Below are positions 31,189 through 38,872 of a stretch of 64,000 nucleotides of DNA, piece by piece. Each line of letters opens with the position of its first letter. Within the stretch, counting starts at the first letter, position 1. The notes beneath the pieces are model-generated. The model ran no database searches, was not told where the DNA came from, and was given only the letters and a program-made list of their open reading frames with translations. Made by a program: the position numbers and the translations under genes. This DNA comes from Cohnella caldifontis (GTDB lineage Bacteria; Bacillota; Bacilli; Paenibacillales; Paenibacillaceae): NCBI RefSeq assembly GCF_029360585.1, contig NZ_JAQZSJ010000004.1, forward strand, positions 62,001 to 126,000, read 5' to 3'.

Positions 31189-31217
31189 AATTTATCATGA
31201 TCCCCAAGCGAAGTCAA
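31189..31217 (-). promoter_or_regulatory. Promoter of the Asn-Ser tRNA unit
   Basis: TTGACT (31212-31217), a 17-nt spacer, then TAAATT (31189-31194) on the minus strand, 22 nt before tRNA-Asn. Confidence 0.7.
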
Positions 31218-31307
31218 GCCTTACGAACGCGTTTTTTGTTGCCAATTTCGAGGGAGCCGGAACCGGCCGGATCGGCTGCACGCACGGCTCTCGCCGGCGT
31301 ATTTTCG

Positions 31308-31778
31308 TCACCCCGGACGGGGTTCCGCTTCCACGAGCCTGAGCTTGCCGCGACAGCGTCCGCAGGCGTATTTGCGCGGGTCCGTCTTCCGCTTGCGCGG
31401 GTAGGTTTGTCCGCAGGATCGGCAGATGAGCAGGTACTTCACCGGCAACGTTCGCCTGGCTCCGGGCAGCGCTTTGCAATACCTGGCGGCTCCGACCTGC
31501 TTCAGCAGCGCCTTGAACTCCGGATCCCGGTGCTTGTATCCCCGTCCCTGCAGATGCAAATGATAATGGCAAAGCTCGTGCTTGATAATTTTCTCCGTCT
31601 CCTCCGGTCCGTAAGCGGCCAACTGGTGGGGACTGATCTCGATATGATGGGTTTTCGTGAAATAGCGTCCGCCCGTCGAACGCAGCCTGGCGTTGAATAT
31701 GGCGCGGTGTCGGAACGGGATTCCGAAGCGGTCCAGGGACACTCTCTCCACCCAATTTTGCAGCTCGCGGTCGTCCAA
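31308..31778 (-). CDS. SprT-like zinc metalloprotease-family protein
   Basis: 156 residues with a TTG start (31776-31778) preceded by a strong GGAGGAGAAGG site. The HExxH zinc motif is HELCH at 67-71, followed by HYHLHLQGRG and a third ligand region (HRDPEF). A C-terminal zinc ribbon has C119-x2-C122 and C139-x2-C142. This matches the SprT family, which includes Spartan-type DNA-protein crosslink proteases, and the Bacillus YdcK member. It lies between cmpA/tex on the right and the tRNA cluster on the left, as its Bacillus relative does. A role in protein-DNA crosslink repair is inferred from the family only. Confidence 0.93.
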   Translation of the reverse strand: MDDRELQNWVERVSLDRFGIPFRHRAIFNARLRSTGGRYFTKTHHIEISPHQLAAYGPEETEKIIKHELCHYHLHLQGRGYKHRDPEFKALLKQVGAARYCKALPGARRTLPVKYLLICRSCGQTYPRKRKTDPRKYACGRCRGKLRLVEAEPRPG

Positions 31779-31877
31779 GACCTTCTCCTCCGATCCCTGA
31801 AACTACTTGAATTGTAAGCTTCCCTTGGGCTACACTGTCAAGTAGCAAACACCCGAATACCGAGGAGAAATCGCCGC

Positions 31878-32234
31878 ATGCCCGACATGTCCTATATCGT
31901 GTTCCGCCAGAACGACGGAGGCCTCCAGTTCGTGGAAATGCCTTCTTCCCACGCCTACCAACTCAGCGCGCTCAATCTCCGGCTGCATAAGGAGCTTACC
32001 AAGCTGACGGCCGACAACGTGCCGGACTTGCCCAAAGCCGTGGCCGAATGCCAAGGCCTGGAGCTGTTGGACGAGTCGATGTCCCCGGTCAGCGGACTCG
32101 CCTACATCAACGAATTGGAACGCGCCTTCGCGGGCATCCGCGAGCAATCCTACCCGCTCGTCTCTTTGCTGACCGAAATCCGGGCCCTCCAAGCGCAGCT
32201 CGAGCAATGGTACGAGGAAGAAGAATTGCACTGA
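31878..32234 (+). CDS. Hypothetical protein, 118 aa
   Basis: The ATG at 31878 has GAGGAGAA about 8 nt upstream, and the frame has coding-like composition, so it is probably a real gene. I do not recognise the family. The protein is acidic, lacks transmembrane segments and signal peptide, and ends in a likely coiled coil (LVSLLTEIRALQAQLEQWYEEEE). It is divergent from sprT (starts 99 nt apart) and 95 nt upstream of cmpA on the same strand. Confidence 0.75.
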   Translation: MPDMSYIVFRQNDGGLQFVEMPSSHAYQLSALNLRLHKELTKLTADNVPDLPKAVAECQGLELLDESMSPVSGLAYINELERAFAGIREQSYPLVSLLTEIRALQAQLEQWYEEEELH

Positions 32235-32329
32235 TCCCGGCGCTCATACGTGACGTTCGGACCTGCACGATATTTCGACCCCTCCCATATGTTAGTACTG
32301 CAGGAAACGACGGGAGGAGGACGATTTCG

Positions 32330-32479
32330 ATGCCGCAGTGGCTCAGCAACCAGCTGATGCGCGCGTTCCAGAAAAAAGACCGCCGGCAAATTCGTCTGCT
32401 CAACGATTGCTGGTTCTATTACCGCGCCAAACCGGAGAAGTCCAAAGATTCCACGGGCGGCGCCAGCCAATTGCCTTAA
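32330..32479 (+). CDS. cmpA: Cortex morphogenetic protein CmpA
   Basis: 49 residues, shorter than most ORF cut-offs; ATG 32330 follows GGGAGGAGG at 8 nt. The sequence begins MPQWLSNQLMRAFQKKDRRQ, then IRLLNDCWFYYR, matching the short B. subtilis CmpA pattern (MPxWL, AF, QIxLLNxCWxFYR). CmpA is a sporulation protein that acts with SpoIVA and ClpXP in quality control of spore envelope assembly. This copy carries about 12 extra C-terminal residues. Upstream, ATATT (32269-32273) and CATATGTT (32286-32293) resemble a sigma-E promoter with a slightly short spacer. Its place between tex and sprT is the same as in Bacillus. Confidence 0.9.
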   Translation: MPQWLSNQLMRAFQKKDRRQIRLLNDCWFYYRAKPEKSKDSTGGASQLP

Positions 32480-32531
32480 TCTCCGGGCTTGCCGTTCGGC
32501 AAAGCCGCCGTTTGCATCGTTCCGAAAATGC

Positions 32532-32560
32532 AAAGAGCCTTCTCGCGAAGGCTCTTTTTT
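32532..32560. terminator. Bidirectional terminator between cmpA and the nitroreductase gene
   Basis: Perfect 11-bp stem AAAGAGCCTTC (32532-32542) with its complement (32547-32557) and TCGC loop, followed by T on the plus strand and preceded by A. It serves the convergent genes ending at 32479 and 32567. Confidence 0.92.
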
Positions 32561-32566
32561 GTCGTT

Positions 32567-33226
32567 TTAATGCGATGGCGAAACCTCGTTCCAAAAGGTG
32601 ACGTCTTCGATGGGCAGGCGGGTGGTCGGATGTCCTTCTTGAGCCGCTTTGCCGATCGGAATCAGCATCACGGGCACGTAGCGGTCCCCGAGTTCGAATG
32701 CCGCCTTGAACTTTTCGCGGTCAAAGCCGCCCATCGGGACCGTGTCGTACCCTTTGGCGCGGGCGACTAGCATGAGCTGCATCGCGGCCAACGAGGCGTC
32801 GATCACCGCGATTTCGCGGGCACGGTCCTTCGGCAGCGAGGAATACATCTGCGTAGACCGTTCCGCGAATTGCTTGGCGAGATCGGGAGCCATATAGCCG
32901 GCTTCGGCCGCTTGGCGATAGATCTGATCGGCGTTGCGCCAACCCTCCAGATCGCCCAGGATCGCGATGACCGCGGAAGCCTCGACGACTTGTTGCTGCG
33001 AGTTGGCGATCGGCAGGAGCTCCTGTTTCCGCTCCGGCGAATCGATCACCAAGTACCGCCAATGCTGCATATTGGACGAAGAAGGCGCCTTGGAAGCCAG
33101 CGTCAGGATTTCCTTCAGCTCATCCCGGGAAATCTTCGTGTCGGAATCGTACTTGCGGACGGATCGGCGGCTCTGGACGACGTCGATGAACGATTGCACT
33201 TGCTCGGCCGTAACGGCTGGTGTCAC
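32567..33226 (-). CDS. Nitroreductase-family FMN oxidoreductase
   Basis: 219 residues from a GTG (33224-33226) with AAGGAGG 8 nt upstream; the longer frame to 33322 lacks a start signal. Family motifs include the FMN phosphate-binding RRSVRKYD near residue 19, LASKAPSSSNMQHWRYLVI near 42, the substrate/FMN region VIDASLAAMQLMLVARAKGYDTVPMGGFD, and the C-terminal VPVMLIPIGKAA. It is a cytoplasmic NAD(P)H-dependent flavin reductase for nitro compounds, quinones or similar electrophiles. An Rrf2-type regulator gene lies upstream on the same strand, separated by a terminator, which suggests specific stress control. Confidence 0.93.
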   Translation of the reverse strand: MTPAVTAEQVQSFIDVVQSRRSVRKYDSDTKISRDELKEILTLASKAPSSSNMQHWRYLVIDSPERKQELLPIANSQQQVVEASAVIAILGDLEGWRNADQIYRQAAEAGYMAPDLAKQFAERSTQMYSSLPKDRAREIAVIDASLAAMQLMLVARAKGYDTVPMGGFDREKFKAAFELGDRYVPVMLIPIGKAAQEGHPTTRLPIEDVTFWNEVSPSH

Positions 33227-33281
33227 AGTGGTTTCCTCCTTGTCGCGGCCCTTCTTCGTCCATTCTGAGTATTTCCTTGCA

Positions 33282-33353
33282 CAGTTAACGGGATGCGTGC
33301 CAATGAATGCCCGAATCTGCACCTATTAACTGAGCAAGAAAATTCACAGTTAA
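33282..33353. promoter_or_regulatory. Repeated CAGTTAA/TTAACTG words upstream of the nitroreductase gene
   Basis: CAGTTAA occurs at 33282-33288 and 33347-33353, and its complement TTAACTG at 33326-33332. The last two form an inverted repeat 14 nt apart. The location between the Rrf2 gene and its probable target makes them operator candidates. Confidence 0.4.
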
Positions 33354-33364
33354 ACGAAATAAAA

Positions 33365-33408
33365 AAGCGGCCGCTACTGTAATATTTGTGATTACAGTAT
33401 ACGACCGC
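33365..33408 (-). terminator. Terminator after the Rrf2-type regulator gene
   Basis: TACTGTAAT (33375-33383) and ATTACAGTA (33391-33399) form a perfect 9-bp stem, extended by GC-rich flanks with a small bulge, followed by six T on the minus strand. It ends the Rrf2 gene (stop 33411). Confidence 0.85.
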
Positions 33409-33410
33409 CT

Positions 33411-33884
33411 TTATTTGATGTCAACAGGATTCCAATCCATGGCTTCGGCTGCCGCCCGCTCCGCCAAATCGGCGACGGTATACCGGCTTAAGACGACCTT
33501 CAGGCTCATATCCATTTCCTTCGTCAAATCGAGGAACGCCGCCTTCATCCCCCTGCCGAACGGATGGGAGCCGGTCGTCTCCTGAATGCCGTAGCAAAGC
33601 GGATCCCCCACTTGCAAAGCGGAATAGACCTCCGCCAGCGTCAGCCTCCGCGGATCCTTCTTGAGCCGGTATCCGCCGTCGCGGCCTTCCCGGGTCTCGA
33701 GAATCCCTTCTTTGGCGAGCACCGCCAGAATCCTCCGCAGCAGCGTGGCTTCGGAGTGCAGGTGTTCCGCGAGCTCCGCGCTCGGGCAAGTATGCGGCTG
33801 TTCCTTCGATAGAATCACCAGTGCCTGCAGCGCCAAGCCGAACCATTTCGGATGATGGTTCCCGGTGCACTTTTCCGGATTCAT
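33411..33884 (-). CDS. Rrf2-family transcriptional regulator
   Basis: 157 residues from ATG 33884 (AAGGGAG at 8 nt). Winged helix-turn-helix of the Rrf2 family: LALQALVILSKE, PSAELAEHLHSEATLLRRILAVLAKEGIL, and the wing ETREGRDGGYRLKKDP. The three clustered cysteines that bind an iron-sulfur cluster in IscR or NsrR are absent. Only isolated Cys6, Cys33 and one Cys near 115 are seen, so a thiol-based or ligand-based signal is more likely. The neighbouring nitroreductase is the probable target. Confidence 0.9.
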   Translation of the reverse strand: MNPEKCTGNHHPKWFGLALQALVILSKEQPHTCPSAELAEHLHSEATLLRRILAVLAKEGILETREGRDGGYRLKKDPRRLTLAEVYSALQVGDPLCYGIQETTGSHPFGRGMKAAFLDLTKEMDMSLKVVLSRYTVADLAERAAAEAMDWNPVDIK

Positions 33885-34014
33885 TTCCGCGCTCCCTTGT
33901 TGGTGGCTGGACCCGGCCGACGGGTCCGATTTGTCTGCATTGTAACACGAAAACCGGAAACCCGCCATGCCCGGAAGCGGCATTCCGGCGGATTCCCGGT
34001 CACCATTTGTTGCC

Positions 34015-36198
34015 TTATTGGGGCTTTTTCATCGTCAGGCTGACGCGTCCCTTCTTCAAATCCGTGCCGAGCACCCATACGGTCACCGTATCGCCGACGG
34101 CCACGACATCGGTCGGATGTTTGACGTACCGGTCGCTGAGCTGGGAAATGTGGACGAGCCCGTCGTTCTTGATGCCGATGTCGACGAACGCGCCGAAATC
34201 GACGACGTTGCGCACGGTGCCTTGCAGTTCCATGCCCGGCTTCAGGTCTTCGATGTCGAGCACGTCGGTGTGGAAAATCGGCGGCGGAAGCTCGTCGCGG
34301 GGGTCGCGTCCCGGCCGCATGAGGCTGTCCACGATATCGCGGAGCGTAGGCAGGCCGACCTGCAGCTTCTCCGCCATCTCCTCCTCCCGGATCTCGCGCA
34401 GCCGGCTCTTCAACGCCTCCGACCCGATCTCGTCCGGCTTGCACCCGAGCTCCTTGAGCAGCTTCTTGGTTGCGTCGTAAGATTCGGGGTGGATCGGCGT
34501 GCGGTCGAGCGGATTGTCTCCGTCCGGAATCCGCAGGAACCCGACGGCTTGCTCGAACGTTTTGGCGCCCAGCCGGGGAACCTTCTGGAGCTGTTTGCGG
34601 TCCGAGAACTTGCCGATCTCTTCCCGGTATTTCACGATATTGCGCGCGAGCGTCGCGTTAATGCCGGACACGTACGACAGCAGAGACGGAGACGCCGTGT
34701 TCAAATCGACCCCGACATGGTTAACGGCCGATTCCACGACCCCGGTCAGGCTTTCGTCCAGCCGTTTCTGCGAGACGTCGTGTTGGTACTGGCCGACCCC
34801 GATCGCCTTCGGCTCGATTTTGACCAGCTCCGCGAGCGGATCCTGCAAGCGCCGGGCGATGGACGCGGCGCTGCGCTCGGCGACGTCCAGGTCGGGGAAT
34901 TCCTCCTGCGCGAGCTTGGAAGCCGAATAAACGCTGGCGCCGGCCTCGCTGACGATCAAATACTGAAGGCCGCGCTCCGGCATCGCCTTGATCACGCCGA
35001 CGACGAATTGCTCCGTCTCGCGGGAAGCGGTCCCGTTGCCGATGACGATCAGTTGAACGCCATACTGCGTGATAATCCGCCGGAACACCGCTTCGGCTTC
35101 CGCCTTCTTGTTGTGCGGAGGCGTCGGATACGTCACCGCCACCTCCAGCAGTTTGCCGGTCTCGTCGACGGCCGCCAGCTTGCAGCCTGTCCGATAGGCC
35201 GGGTCGACGCCGAGCACGACGCGCCCTTTGACCGGCGGCTGCAGCAGCAGGTTGCGCAGGTTCTCGGAGAAAATGCCGATCGCGTGCTCCTCCGCCTTCT
35301 CGGTCAGCTCCCCTCGCAGCTCCCGCTCGATCGACGGGGCGATGAGCCGCTTGTACGAGTCCTCCGCCGCCGCGGCCAGGATGTCCCGGCTCGCCGACGG
35401 ACCGCGGAGAATCCGCCGATGCAGCTCTTCCACCACGCGGTCGACCGGCACCTCCACCGAGACGCCGAGCACGTCCTCCCGCTCGCCGCGGTTGATCGCC
35501 AGCACGCGATGAGGCGGCAGGCGTTTTACCGGCTCGTTATATTGGTAGTACATTTCATATACGGATTCGGCTTCCGGATCTTTGGCTTTGCTGTGCAGCA
35601 CGCCGTGGTCCCAAGTGAACCGCCGGACCCAGCGCCGGATGTCCGAATCGTCGGCCCACATTTCGGCCAAAATATCCATGGCGCCCTGAATGGCTTCCTC
35701 CGCCGTCGCGACGCCTTTGCCCTCGTCCACGTACCGCGCCGCTTCCGCGAGCGGATCGCCTTGTTTCGGCTGGGACGACAGCCACGACGCCAGCGGCTCG
35801 AGGCCGCGCTCTTTGGCGACGCTGGCCCTCGTCTTGCGCTTCTGGCGGTACGGCCGGTACAGGTCCTCGACCTCTTGCAGCTTGACCGCCTTGCGGATCG
35901 CTTCTTCCAGCTCCGGCGACAGCTTGTCCTGCTCGCCGATCAGCCGGATCACTTCCGCCTTGCGGTCTTCGAGTCCTTTCAAGTAATTACGCCGTTCTTC
36001 GATGGCCCGAAGTTGGTTTTCGTCCAGCTCGCCGGTCATTTCCTTGCGGTACCTGGCGATGAACGGGATCGTATTCCCTTCGTCCAGAAGCGCCGCCACG
36101 GTGCGGACTTGTCCCGCACCCAGGTTCAGCTCCGCGGCGATCTGCCGGATCATCCGCTCGGACGCTTCGCGTTCCGTCGGATCCGTTGCTGCCGTCAT
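34015..36198 (-). CDS. tex: Tex family RNA-binding protein / transcription accessory factor
   Basis: 727 residues from ATG 36198 (GGGGG upstream); the frame to 36240 runs through a hairpin. Domain order is as in Tex: N-terminal helical region with IPFIARYRKEMTGELDENQLRAIEERR, YqgF-like RNase-H fold (VVLGVDPAYRTGCKLAAVDETG), helix-hairpin-helix (LLSYVSGINATLARNIVKYREE), and the C-terminal S1 RNA-binding domain (QGTVRNVVDFGAFVDIGIKNDG). Tex is a conserved cytoplasmic protein that binds RNA and RNA polymerase. It has its own promoter at 36312-36340. Confidence 0.95.
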   Translation of the reverse strand: MTAATDPTEREASERMIRQIAAELNLGAGQVRTVAALLDEGNTIPFIARYRKEMTGELDENQLRAIEERRNYLKGLEDRKAEVIRLIGEQDKLSPELEEAIRKAVKLQEVEDLYRPYRQKRKTRASVAKERGLEPLASWLSSQPKQGDPLAEAARYVDEGKGVATAEEAIQGAMDILAEMWADDSDIRRWVRRFTWDHGVLHSKAKDPEAESVYEMYYQYNEPVKRLPPHRVLAINRGEREDVLGVSVEVPVDRVVEELHRRILRGPSASRDILAAAAEDSYKRLIAPSIERELRGELTEKAEEHAIGIFSENLRNLLLQPPVKGRVVLGVDPAYRTGCKLAAVDETGKLLEVAVTYPTPPHNKKAEAEAVFRRIITQYGVQLIVIGNGTASRETEQFVVGVIKAMPERGLQYLIVSEAGASVYSASKLAQEEFPDLDVAERSAASIARRLQDPLAELVKIEPKAIGVGQYQHDVSQKRLDESLTGVVESAVNHVGVDLNTASPSLLSYVSGINATLARNIVKYREEIGKFSDRKQLQKVPRLGAKTFEQAVGFLRIPDGDNPLDRTPIHPESYDATKKLLKELGCKPDEIGSEALKSRLREIREEEMAEKLQVGLPTLRDIVDSLMRPGRDPRDELPPPIFHTDVLDIEDLKPGMELQGTVRNVVDFGAFVDIGIKNDGLVHISQLSDRYVKHPTDVVAVGDTVTVWVLGTDLKKGRVSLTMKKPQ

Positions 36199-36227
36199 GA
36201 TCTTAACCCCCTTTTCCCCTAAGCCAA

Positions 36228-36254
36228 AAGGGCGCTCCATAAGGAGACGCCCTT
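36228..36254 (-). other. Terminator-like hairpin in the tex leader
   Basis: AAGGGCG and CTCC pair with GGAG and CGCCCTT, followed by TTTT on the minus strand. It lies between the tex promoter and the tex ATG (30 nt before it), so it would sit in the 5' untranslated region. Confidence 0.55.
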
Positions 36255-36311
36255 GCCGGTGAACGCGCGGCCGCCGGGCCGCCGCCCATGACAGGGAAAT
36301 TTTCTTTCCCT

Positions 36312-36340
36312 ATTATGCAAGCGGGAGAAACGTAAATCAA
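36312..36340 (-). promoter_or_regulatory. Promoter of tex
   Basis: TTGATT (36335-36340), 17-nt spacer, CATAAT (36312-36317) on the minus strand, about 115 nt before the ATG. A 7-bp inverted repeat AGGGAAA/TTTCCCT (36293-36311) covers the start region. Confidence 0.6.
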
Positions 36341-36728
36341 GAACGCCAGCCGGGGCGCTTTACCGGGCGTGGGCCAGCTTTCAGATGAAAATATTGGATT
36401 TGACCAAGAAGTAAAGAATTAGATCGTGAAAATAAGGTTTTAGGCTGGCCGCAGGCATTATGCTGCCGGGCAGGATAATTTAAGATCAATTGCGGAGAAC
36501 CGTATCACAAGTAACGTCAAGTTTTTGGGATTTGGCTAAAAAAGGGTCCGAAACGATCCTCGAATAGAATAACTTTATCATATTATATTGATAGAGTTGA
36601 CCACATTTTATTACACGTATTTCGATAATCATTGTTTCACCTACTTTGCTTATCGTGTGCTCCAGGGTGCCCGGCTAGCACCGGAGAGCGTGCCGTGGCA
36701 AAGCAAATATATCCTTCCTGAAAAAGCC
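36341..36728. other. Gene-free region between tex promoter and the insertion sequence
   Basis: An AT-rich stretch without a credible gene. A frame at 36588-36827 opens here, but it has no ribosome binding site and runs into the insertion sequence. No terminal repeats or RNA structures stand out apart from a CCGG...CCGG repeat near 36671-36684. Confidence 0.5.
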
Positions 36729-36804
36729 AAAGAGGCTGTCTCAAAAGTAAGCTTTGGAACAGCCTCAGCAATAAAATCTAATCACAATAGTAGTAAACTA
36801 AGAG

Positions 36805-38168
36805 CTAAGCGGTCCGTTCTCGCTTAACTCCTTCGTTTTTGACGTCTATGGAGGCTTTCTTGAGCAGATTGTGGGCAAGGGACAGCCACCCGACCTCCAG
36901 ACTTACCTTGGGTAAGCCTAAGCAAGTACCTCTTGAAGCCTCGGTTGTTCTTCATATCACCGAACACAGGCTCCGGCTCGATCATGCGCCTCACGGCTAG
37001 GGCATAGCCTTCTACGCTGCGGAGCTTTTCGTTTGCTTGATTCTTTAACCTCAAATACTTCATGCTAACTTTGATCTCGCGATCACCTTGGGCTTTCGTA
37101 CACTGCGGTTTCAGCGGACACTCTTCACAACTGGCGCTTCGGTAATGATGATATTCGATTTCATACCCGCTTTCCGTTTTCTCTTTACTCACTCTCCGGA
37201 AATGGAGCGTTTGTCCTGCAGCACACGTCCATGTATCTTGCTTACTATTATAGGTCCAGTTGTCGATCTTGCTGATATCCTTTTGCCATGCCTTGCTCTT
37301 TTCCCGGTGATACGTGCTATATTTGACAATGGCTTCAACTTCGTTCTGTTCCAGTCTGAACATTGTAGCCTGGCTTGAGCTGGCCGTTTCGAATGTGGTC
37401 TTCTTTCATCCGCATAAACGTGGCGTCGTGGTCCGTTTTGCTGTAGCTGTTTCTCGTGCCTAAAATCTCTTCTTGAGTCTCGTACTTTTGGAGGCGCGGA
37501 AGCAAGTCCTTTCGGAGTGTGCACACCGCCTTCTTTAGCGGCTTGTCCTTTGGTTCCTCCTGCAGACGCTTCTCCAATTGTTTGACAGCTTGCTCCAGCT
37601 TTTCACTGGTGATGGAAGAGGACCCGCCCAACTCGAGAAGATCTTGGCCGCTGTGCGTTCCTTCTTCTTGCTTCTCGGCTGCCTCAATGGCGGCGAACAA
37701 GGTCTGGGCTTTCTCCTGGAGCTTGGCCTTCTGCTTTACGACTGCCTTTCCCCAAACAAATGAAAACCGGTTAGCATTGGCCTCGATCTTGGTTTCATCC
37801 ACAAAGTAATGCTCAAGCTGCACGTAGTTCTCCTCAGCCAGAAATTGAAGAACCGCGGTAAACACCGCTTCCAACACGGTTTTCATACGCTCCGAGCGGA
37901 AGCGGTTGATGGTGCGGAAGTCCGGTCTCTGCCGGCCTGCGATCCACATGAACATGATGTTTTCGCGAACGGCTTTGGCAATCTGACGAGAAGAGTAGAT
38001 ACGCTGCGTGTAGGCGTAAATGATGACTTTGGTGAGCATCTTGGGGTGATAACTATCTCGCCCGCCTCCGGGGTAAGCCGCGTCGAATATGGCGTCGTCG
38101 AGACGATTGACGGCGGCGTTAACTACACGTACGAGATGATTTGCGGGAATGTCCTCTTCTAAATCCAT
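36805..38168 (-). pseudogene. IS1182-family transposase, internally deleted and frameshifted
   Basis: The 5' part (37335-38168) encodes the IS1182/DUF772 N-terminus ([20 protein letters not shown], then [20 protein letters not shown]) and ends abruptly after [12 protein letters not shown]. The 3' part (from 37363) resumes in another frame with [20 protein letters not shown] and the CxxC...zinc-like CEECPLKPQC region. A second shift, one missing base near 36915, moves the true C-terminus (GLPKVSLEVGWLSLAHNLLK, stop at 36805) into a third frame. Roughly 75 residues between the halves are missing, including the central catalytic region. It cannot make active transposase. Confidence 0.88.
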
Positions 38169-38285
38169 TGGTAAGCAGAGTGATCCATGGTATATTGAAT
38201 GTACAAAGAAACCTCTCCTTTACGGTAATGGTTGGGTGGTACCTCCATTTTACCAAAGGATGGTTTCTTTTTGTTTAACTAAAAG

Positions 38286-38336
38286 AAAAGAGGCCTATCC
38301 CTCAGTCATCATAGATGACTGGGGGCAGCCTCTTTT
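38286..38336. terminator. Long palindrome at the right end of the insertion sequence
   Basis: AAAAGAGGC (38286-38294) pairs with GCCTCTTTT (38328-38336), and CAGTCATC (38303-38310) with GATGACTG (38314-38321). It could act as a terminator for the HxlR gene, which ends at 38335, and would block read-through into the transposase. Confidence 0.6.
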
Positions 38337-38730
38337 AGACTTGCTTTCTCGCATCGGCTGCATCCGTGGAAAAAGCCGGCTCTTTTTGTTCTTCCAAAGC
38401 GGCCTCTCCATATAATTCGATTAAGTGAGTGATATGGTCCACTCCCCAGTCATTCATTGCCTGCAATAAAGGGGCCATTCGTTGGCCATATTCGGTGATA
38501 GAGTATTCGACTTTGGGAGGAATTTGATGATAAACCTCGCGATGGATAATATCGTGATACTCTAATTCCCTTAACTGTTGAGTGAGCATTTTTTTGGTGA
38601 TGTCCGGGATCGCTTTTTGAAGTTCGCTAAATCTCATCGTGCCATTTGCAAAAAGGCGAAGCAGAATAACAGGCTTCCACTTCCCGATCAGAATATCTAA
38701 TGCGGTTTCAAATTTACAAAAGGTAGTCAT
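38335..38730 (-). CDS. HxlR/DUF24-family winged-helix regulator
   Basis: 131 residues from ATG 38730, which has GGGGGGAG about 8 nt upstream; an ATG six codons earlier lies inside that site. The HxlR pattern is clear: ALDILIGKWKPVILLRLFANG, MRFSELQKAIPDITKKMLTQQLRELE, and the wing VEYSITEYGQRMAPLLQAMNDWG. A single N-terminal Cys5 (MTTFCKFE) corresponds to the redox-sensing cysteine of YodB and CatR in Bacillus, which respond to quinones and diamide. It is divergent from a DoxX gene (143 nt between starts), as CatR controls the DoxX-like CatD. The stop codon is formed at the junction with the insertion sequence, so the last residues may not be original. Confidence 0.9.
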   Translation of the reverse strand: MTTFCKFETALDILIGKWKPVILLRLFANGTMRFSELQKAIPDITKKMLTQQLRELEYHDIIHREVYHQIPPKVEYSITEYGQRMAPLLQAMNDWGVDHITHLIELYGEAALEEQKEPAFSTDAADARKQV

Positions 38731-38774
38731 TCCCCACTCTCCCCCCATTTACCCTACTAAGGTTTATTTTTCTA

Positions 38775-38794
38775 TACTGAGTTTATATAAAGTA
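38775..38794. promoter_or_regulatory. Candidate HxlR operator in the divergent promoter region
   Basis: TACT (38775-38778) and AGTA (38791-38794) flank a perfect palindrome TTTATATAAA (38782-38791). YodB-type regulators bind TACT...AGTA repeats. It lies between the HxlR and DoxX genes. Confidence 0.45.
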
Positions 38795-38872
38795 CCTACT
38801 TCGAAATACTTGCAACACATAATATTATAGGTCTGGATATTGAGCATGCACAAGCAAAGGAGCTGACAGACC

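Larger units (their letters stand above)
36729..38336 (-). mobile_element. Decayed IS1182-family insertion sequence
   Basis: About 1.6 kb bounded by short inverted ends: AAAGAGGCTG at 36729-36738, and its complement CAGCCTCTTT at the right end (38327-38336). The interior holds a transposase broken into two frames. No target-site duplication can be recognised. The right end carries a long imperfect palindrome. Family placement rests on the transposase sequence. Confidence 0.8.

Noticed and set aside
30741-31817. 358-residue plus-strand frame across tRNA-Glu, tRNA-Ser and tRNA-Asn
   Set aside because: It reads through three structural RNA genes and the antisense of sprT; not a gene.
32048-32479. 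143-residue plus-strand frame
   Set aside because: Only the last 49 codons (cmpA) are supported by a ribosome binding site and homology; the first part overlaps another gene out of frame.
33967-36222. 751-residue open frame on the plus strand opposite tex
   Set aside because: Antisense shadow of a GC-rich gene: Arg/His/Asp-rich composition, no family resemblance and no ribosome binding site, while the minus-strand tex product is unmistakable.
36588-36827. 79-residue frame at the left edge of the insertion sequence
   Set aside because: No ribosome binding site, spans the element's end, and shows no recognisable family.
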